Of a stretch of 64,000 nt of DNA, positions 58,839 to 64,000 are shown piece after piece (within the stretch, counting starts at the first letter, position 1; every line of letters starts with the position of its first letter). A program made the translations under genes and the position numbers. Below the pieces are notes generated by a model that worked only from the letters and a program-made list of their open reading frames with translations, made no database searches and had not been told where the DNA came from. The DNA comes from Micromonospora sp. WMMD1102 (GTDB lineage: Bacteria; Actinomycetota; Actinomycetes; Mycobacteriales; Micromonosporaceae), in NCBI RefSeq assembly GCF_029626265.1, contig NZ_JARUBN010000001.1:7257001-7321000 (forward strand), given 5' to 3'.

Positions 58839-61800
58839 ATGAGGCTGGTGTTGCGGCGTGCCCGGGGAGCGAAGAGCCTGCTCCTCGCGGCGACCGGGGC
58901 GACCCTGATCGCCACCGCCCTGCTCACCGGGCTCGCCGGCTACAGCCGGGAGGTGATCGACTCCGGCACCCAAAAGGCGGTCGCGTCCGCCTCCCAGGAG
59001 GAGCGGTCGATCCTGGTACGCGGCACCGCCGGCAGCACCCCGGACGGCCTCGCCGAACGCGACACGGCGGTACGGTCCCGGTTCGCCGACGGCTTCGGCG
59101 GGGTGCCGGCCGGCGTCTCCGGAGCGGGTTACGCCGCCGGGCGGGAGCTGGCCGGACGTACCGGGAACGCCGTACCGGACACCCAGGGGTCGGTCTTCGC
59201 CCGGGTGGTCTTCCTCGACGACCTACCCGGACACGCCCGGCTGACCGACGGGGCGTGGCCGGAACCCGGCCGGCGACCGGTGCAGACCGCGCTGGCCGAG
59301 CCGGTCGCCAAGATCCTCGGCGCCCGGGTCGGCGACCGGATCCCGATCACCGACCGGGTCACCGACCGGGTCACCGAGGCGACCGTCACCGGCGTCTGGC
59401 AGCCCCGCGACCCCCGGGACCCGTACTGGCGGCTGGTGCCGGAGGTGGCCGACGGGGTGGCGACCGGCTCGGCGACGTACGGGCCGCTGGTGGTGGACCG
59501 GGCGGACTTCCTCGACCACTTCGTCGCGAACGCCTCGGCCGGCTGGCTTGTCGAACCCGAGCTGGCCGGGGCCACGATGACCTCGCTCGGCCGGCTGGGC
59601 GAGGCGGCGGACCGGACCGTCGCCAGCTTGCCCGCCGAGACCGGGCTCGGCAGTTCCGGACTGGTCACCACCCAACTCGACCAGCTCGTGCAACGGCTGG
59701 ACCGGGCCGGACTGGTCGGGCGGTCGGCACTGGTCACCCCGATGCTGCTGGTGGTGGTGCTCGGCGGGTACGCGCTGCTGCTGGTCGCGCTGCTGCTGAC
59801 CGAGCAGCGCCGGGGCGAGGTGGCGCTGCTGCGGGCCCGGGGCGCGGGGCGGGGCCAGCTGGCCGGACTGGCCGGCCGGGAGGCGCTGCTCGTCGTGCTG
59901 CCGGCCGCGGTGATCGCACCGGTACTCGCCACCGAACTGGTCCGGCTGGCCGACCGTACCCCGATGCTGGCCGCCGCCGCGCTGCACCTGGACCCCCGGC
60001 TCGACCTGCGGACCTGGCTGATCGCCGCGCTCGCCGCGCTCGGCTGCGCGCTGGCGATGCTCGGCCCGGCGCTGCGGCGCGGCGGCAGTTACGTCGGCGA
60101 GCTGGCCAGCCGGTCCCGGCCGAGCCGGCGGACGGTCGCACAGCGGGCCGGCCTGGACGTCGCGCTCGTCGCCCTGGCGGTGCTCGGCTGGCTGCAACTG
60201 CGGCAGTACTCCTCGCCGCTCGCCGGTGCCCGCCCGGACGGCACCCTCGGGATCGACCCGCTGCTCGCCGCCACCCCCACCGTCGGGGTACTCGCCGGTG
60301 CGGTGCTGGCGCTGCGCGGCCTGCCGCCGATGGCCCGCCTCGCCGAACGGTACGTCGACCGCCGGTCCTGGACCGGCACCATGCTCGGGATGTGGCAGGC
60401 CGGCCGCCGGCCGCACGCCGGCCCGGTGCTGCTGCTCGCCCTGGCGGTGGCGGTCGGCACCCTCGCCTGGTGCCTGGCCGCCACCTCGGAACGGTCTCTG
60501 TCCGACCAGGCCGACCACCAGGTCGGCGCCGACCTGCGGCTGGTCGAGTCGAGCGGGGTCGCCCCGCCGGCCCGCACCGGCCAGCTCGCCGAACTCCCCG
60601 GCGCCGAACTGGTCCTGCCGGCCTGGCGGGACGCCCCCCGGCTCGGCACCGAAGGTGTGCCGGCCGGGATGGTCGCGCTGGACGCCGCCGGGGCGGAGCG
60701 GGTCGTCCGGCTCCGCGACGACCTGGTCGACGGCGACGCCGCCGGACTCTTCGCCGGGCTGACCGACGCCCGGGTGACCGCACCGGTGCCGGCACTTCCG
60801 CCGGGCACGACCCGGCTGACCGGCCGGATCAGCACCACCGGCACCGGCGGTTCGGCCCGGACACCGGTCCGCAGCACGGCGATCTTCGCCGAGCCGCACG
60901 GCGGGCACCTCCGGGTGCCGCTCGGCGCGAGCTACGACGACCGGCCGCTGCGGTTCAGCGTGCCGCTGCCGGCCGGCGGCGACGCGGCACCGAAACTGGC
61001 CGGCTTCGCGGTGGAGACCCTCGGACCCGCCGGGTACGTCGTCGACTGGCAGCTCACCGACCTGCGCGCCGGGACGGCCGACGGTACCGGCCCGACCGTG
61101 CCGCTCGCCGACGGCCGGCAGTGGCAGACGGTGCACCGATCCGGCGAGACCTCGTTCGCGACGGCGGGACCGCGCGGCCTCTCCACCAGCTACAGTGCGC
61201 CCGAGTCGTCGACGTCGTGGGCCGGTGGGAACGCCCCGATCGCCTTCGCCGTGACGGTCGCCCCCGGTCCGGGGCAGGTGCCGGTGGTGGCCACCCCGGA
61301 GGCGCTGGCCGCGCTGCGGTTGACGGTCGGCCAGCAGACCGTACTCGTCCTGGCCGGCGGAGCCGTCGACGTCCGGATCACCGGTACCGTCGCCGCGCTG
61401 CCCGGCGTACCCGAGTCGGCGGCGCTGCTGGTCGACCTGCCCTCGCTGAGCACGGCGCTCTTCCACGAGCGGGGCATCGTCGCCGCGCCCGAGGAGTGGT
61501 GGCTGGCCACCCGCCCCGACCGGCACACCGAGGCGGCCCGGGCGGCGGCCGGGCTCGGCGGCCTCCAGGTCGCCGACCGGGTGGAGGTGGCCGGCCGCTC
61601 GGGAAACGATCCGTACGGCGTCGGCGCCCGCGCCGCCCTCTTCGCCGCCGCGCTCGGCGCCCTCCTGCTCGCGGCGGTCGGGATCACCGTGGACGTCCGG
61701 GCCACCGCCCGGCGCCGGGTCACCGAGTTGGCGGTGCTGCACACCCTCGGCGCCGGACCCCGGCTGCTGGCGCGGTCGCTCCTGGTCGAGCAGGCGTTCC

Positions 61801-62051
61801 TCGCCGGCATCGGCGTGCTGGTCGGGTTGGGGGTGGGCATCGCGGTGGCCGCCACGATGGCCCCGCTGGTCATCCTCACCCCGTCGGCACAACGGCCGGT
61901 GCCGGCACCGCTGCTGGACATCGCCTGGCTGCCGGCCGGCGGGACCGCCGCCGTACTGCTGCTGCTGGCGCTCGCGCTGAGCGGGCTGACCGCCGCCACC
62001 ATGCGGCAACGCCTGGCCGCGGCCCAGCTCCGGATCGGGGAGGACCGATGA
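58839..62051 (+). CDS. FtsX-like ABC transporter permease
   Basis: A 1070-residue membrane protein with one N-terminal span (SLLLAATGATLIATALLTGL), a large extracellular region (about 45-280), an FtsX core of three spans near 300-415 (EVALLRARGAGRGQLAGLAG is the typical cytoplasmic loop), a second pair of spans, another large extracellular region (about 560-905) and a final FtsX core (AALGALLLAAVGITVDVRAT). This is the MacB/LolE-like mechanotransmission type. The ATPase is not in the window and may lie downstream. Its stop overlaps the next start in ATGA. Confidence 0.88.
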   Translation: MRLVLRRARGAKSLLLAATGATLIATALLTGLAGYSREVIDSGTQKAVASASQEERSILVRGTAGSTPDGLAERDTAVRSRFADGFGGVPAGVSGAGYAAGRELAGRTGNAVPDTQGSVFARVVFLDDLPGHARLTDGAWPEPGRRPVQTALAEPVAKILGARVGDRIPITDRVTDRVTEATVTGVWQPRDPRDPYWRLVPEVADGVATGSATYGPLVVDRADFLDHFVANASAGWLVEPELAGATMTSLGRLGEAADRTVASLPAETGLGSSGLVTTQLDQLVQRLDRAGLVGRSALVTPMLLVVVLGGYALLLVALLLTEQRRGEVALLRARGAGRGQLAGLAGREALLVVLPAAVIAPVLATELVRLADRTPMLAAAALHLDPRLDLRTWLIAALAALGCALAMLGPALRRGGSYVGELASRSRPSRRTVAQRAGLDVALVALAVLGWLQLRQYSSPLAGARPDGTLGIDPLLAATPTVGVLAGAVLALRGLPPMARLAERYVDRRSWTGTMLGMWQAGRRPHAGPVLLLALAVAVGTLAWCLAATSERSLSDQADHQVGADLRLVESSGVAPPARTGQLAELPGAELVLPAWRDAPRLGTEGVPAGMVALDAAGAERVVRLRDDLVDGDAAGLFAGLTDARVTAPVPALPPGTTRLTGRISTTGTGGSARTPVRSTAIFAEPHGGHLRVPLGASYDDRPLRFSVPLPAGGDAAPKLAGFAVETLGPAGYVVDWQLTDLRAGTADGTGPTVPLADGRQWQTVHRSGETSFATAGPRGLSTSYSAPESSTSWAGGNAPIAFAVTVAPGPGQVPVVATPEALAALRLTVGQQTVLVLAGGAVDVRITGTVAALPGVPESAALLVDLPSLSTALFHERGIVAAPEEWWLATRPDRHTEAARAAAGLGGLQVADRVEVAGRSGNDPYGVGARAALFAAALGALLLAAVGITVDVRATARRRVTELAVLHTLGAGPRLLARSLLVEQAFLAGIGVLVGLGVGIAVAATMAPLVILTPSAQRPVPAPLLDIAWLPAGGTAAVLLLLALALSGLTAATMRQRLAAAQLRIGEDR

Positions 62052-64000
62052 ACAGTCGACTGCCGGGACCGTTGCGGCGGGCCCGGGTCTTCGCCGGCTA
62101 TCTGGGGCTGCTCGGCATGCTCGGGCTGGTGGCGGCGCTGCTGGTGACCGGGGCGCCCCGGCTGGCCAACGGGTTCGCCGACGACGGGCTGCGGCACGAC
62201 GTACGGGACCTGCCGTACCAGGTCCGGGACCTGAACCTCACCGCGGACCAGGACCCGCTCCAACGACCGGACGCCGCCGCGGCCGCCGACCAGCTGGACC
62301 GGTACCGGAAGCGGTTGCCGGGACCGCTGCCGGGGCTGGTCGGCCAGCAGTGGTTCGCCGGCCGGATCGGCCCGAAGGACCTGAGCGTGTCGGGTGACGC
62401 GCCGTCGCTGCGCGGGAACTGCCCACCGGAGCTGCAACTGCGCGGCCAGGCCGGCATCGAACGGGAGCTGCGGATGGTCGAGGGGCGCTGGCCGGTGTCC
62501 CGGGGCGGGGTCGAGGCGGCGGTGTCCCGGGAGGCCGCCGGCATCCTCGGGCTGCGGGTCGGCACCCTCGTCGAACTCAGCGGCAAGGGCTTCGTGCTGG
62601 GCTCCGTACCGGTCCGGATCGTCGGGATCTACGACCCGGTCGATCCGGCGGCACCGGCCTGGGACGCGATCCGGTTGGCCGAGGTGCCCTGCCCGAGCCC
62701 GACCGACGGCACCACGCACCGGGCGGCGCTGCTTACCGACCTGCCCGGGATCACCGCCGCCGGCCGGGTGCTCGGGATCGGCTACGACTGGCGGTACCGG
62801 GTCGACGAGGAGCGGATGACCAGCGCCGACATCCCGGAGGTGCTGACCGCGTTCGCAGCGACCCGGCGCACCCCGCCGGAGCGCGGGCTGGTCCTGGCGA
62901 CCGGCCTGGACAGCGGCCTGACCCGGTTCGACGACCAGCTCCGGGCGGTGCGGGCGCTGCTCGCCGTGGTGCAGGCCGGCATCCTGGCCACCCTGCTCGG
63001 GCTTGTCGTCCTGGCGGCCGGGCTGGCGGTGCAGCGCCGCCGGGAGGAGTTCACGCTGCTGCGGGCCAGGGGGGCGGCGACCGCGGCGATCGGGGCCCGC
63101 ACCCTGCGGGAGACCGCCGTGGTGCTGCCGTTCGCGGTACTCGCCGGCTGGCTGCTCGGCCGGTTGGCACCGGGGCGCCCGGCCGGGGCCGAACCGCTCG
63201 GCGTCGCGCTGGTCCTGCTCGGCACCACCCTGGCGATCCCGCTGCTGGCGGTGCTGAGCCAGCGCCGGGCGAGTTTCGTCGGCCAGCGTCGCGACCTGGT
63301 CCGGCACCGCCCGTCGGTACGCCGGCTCACCGCCGAACTCTTCGTGCTGCTGCTCGCCGTACTCGGCGTGCTGCTGCTGCACCGGCGCGGGCTGAGCCAG
63401 GCCAGCGGGGTCGACCCGTACCTGGTGTCGGTGCCGGTGCTGCTGGCCGTGGCAGCCGCCCTGCTGGCGCTGCGGCTGGTGCCGTGGCCGTTGCGCCAGC
63501 TGGGCCGGATCGCCGCCCGGGCCCGTACGGTGGTGCCGTTCGTCGGGCTGGCCCGGGCCGGCCGGGGCGCACCGGTGACCGTCGGGCCGCTGGCCGTACT
63601 CGTCGTGGCGATCGCCACCGGCGTCTTCACGAGCGTGGTGACCAGCACCGTCGCCGAGGCCCGGGACCGGGTCACCGACCAGGAGATCGGCGCCGACGCC
63701 CGGATCACCGGCTCGTACTCCGAGCAGGCCACCGCCGACCGGCTCGCCGCGCTGCCCGGGGTGGCCGCGGTCAGTCCGCTCGCCGTCGAGGTGGGCCAGC
63801 CGTTGCGTTCGGCCACCCCGGACCTGCTCGGCGGCCGGGACCTCGGCCAGGTGCAGGTACTCGTGGTGGACGGTCCGTCGCTGGCCCGGGTGCTGGCGGA
63901 GAGCGGCGTCGACGCGGGCGTGCCGGCCGGGCTGACCGCGCCGGGGCGGGTCGACGGTCCGGTGCCGGCGCTGGTCTCGCCGGACGTGGCCGATGCGGTC
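62048..64000 (+). CDS. FtsX-like ABC transporter permease (partial, 3' cut)
   Basis: The frame opens at ATG 62048 within the stop of the previous gene and stays open to the window end (651 codons). It shows an N-terminal span (GYLGLLGMLGLVAALLVTGA), a large external region, and an FtsX core with the loop EFTLLRARGAATAAIGARTL, followed by further spans. It is a paralogue of the upstream permease and presumably forms a heterodimer with it. The C-terminus is outside the window. Confidence 0.85.
   Translation, partial: MNSRLPGPLRRARVFAGYLGLLGMLGLVAALLVTGAPRLANGFADDGLRHDVRDLPYQVRDLNLTADQDPLQRPDAAAAADQLDRYRKRLPGPLPGLVGQQWFAGRIGPKDLSVSGDAPSLRGNCPPELQLRGQAGIERELRMVEGRWPVSRGGVEAAVSREAAGILGLRVGTLVELSGKGFVLGSVPVRIVGIYDPVDPAAPAWDAIRLAEVPCPSPTDGTTHRAALLTDLPGITAAGRVLGIGYDWRYRVDEERMTSADIPEVLTAFAATRRTPPERGLVLATGLDSGLTRFDDQLRAVRALLAVVQAGILATLLGLVVLAAGLAVQRRREEFTLLRARGAATAAIGARTLRETAVVLPFAVLAGWLLGRLAPGRPAGAEPLGVALVLLGTTLAIPLLAVLSQRRASFVGQRRDLVRHRPSVRRLTAELFVLLLAVLGVLLLHRRGLSQASGVDPYLVSVPVLLAVAAALLALRLVPWPLRQLGRIAARARTVVPFVGLARAGRGAPVTVGPLAVLVVAIATGVFTSVVTSTVAEARDRVTDQEIGADARITGSYSEQATADRLAALPGVAAVSPLAVEVGQPLRSATPDLLGGRDLGQVQVLVVDGPSLARVLAESGVDAGVPAGLTAPGRVDGPVPALVSPDVADAV

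Noticed and set aside
59223..62009. 928-codon minus-strand frame opposite the FtsX-like gene
   Set aside because: Gln/Gly/Arg-rich shadow without domains or start site.

Overview
High-GC actinomycete DNA, most likely Micromonosporaceae. The evidence is the very strong G/C third-position bias, GTG and TTG starts, several apparently leaderless genes, a DUF397/DUF5753 pair, actinobacterial Tad pilus genes, and a palindromic GGGGCCC-cored repeat at 13780 of a type I recall from Micromonospora relatives. The assignment is inference; no rRNA or marker tree is available here.

Layout. 0.1-2.2 kb: two translationally coupled LuxR-like paralogues, one with a worn HTH. 2.5-7.0 kb: a secreted FN3-CBM2 protein divergent from a sugar ABC importer (binding protein and two permeases), perhaps for cellulose-derived sugars. 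7.0-10.1 kb: a mobile-element graveyard with two IS5-type fragments, a frameshifted IS630 transposase and a stand-alone RarA C-terminal-domain gene; its far edge carries a decayed copy of the upstream permease 3' end. 10.6-13.7 kb: DUF397, a beheaded DUF5753 regulator and an ABC-2 exporter operon. 13.9-16.8 kb: RecD2-type helicase and a CGNR zinc-finger protein. 16.9-27.9 kb: a Tad/Flp pilus locus (prepilin peptidase, lipoprotein, CpaB-like, TadZ-like, TadA, TadB, TadC, pilin-like, three TadE/F/G-type proteins, LysM protein). 28-34.5 kb: single metabolic and membrane genes plus a decayed serine hydrolase. 34.6-42.6 kb: an alpha-glucoside unit (GH13 enzyme, LacI repressor, ABC importer) with a disulfide-reductase-type flavoprotein inside it. 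42.6-46.8 kb: carotenoid genes crtB, crtI, idi and a MerR-type regulator. 46.9-49.8 kb: a polysaccharide deacetylase, tRNA-Glu/Asp/Phe and an AbiEii-type toxin-antitoxin pair. 50-55.7 kb: Excalibur, SRPBCC, FUSC, DUF2786 and small proteins. 55.8-58.5 kb: a binding protein whose two halves are in swapped order, followed by two acidic 13-residue-repeat proteins. 58.8 kb to the end: two coupled FtsX-like permeases, the second cut by the window edge.

How the genes work together. Both sugar systems have the usual actinobacterial form without a dedicated ATPase, so they presumably share an MsiK-like ATPase encoded elsewhere. The alpha-glucosidase and the second importer have matching promoters (TTGCGG, 17-nt spacer, TATCGT or TACAGT), with a TTGCGGYAA element over the -35 box, which suggests joint control by the LacI protein between them. 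The Tad genes form a nearly continuous polycistron with overlaps or short gaps. The strongest candidates for something undescribed are the permuted binding protein at 55830-57200 and the adjacent 13-residue repeat proteins.
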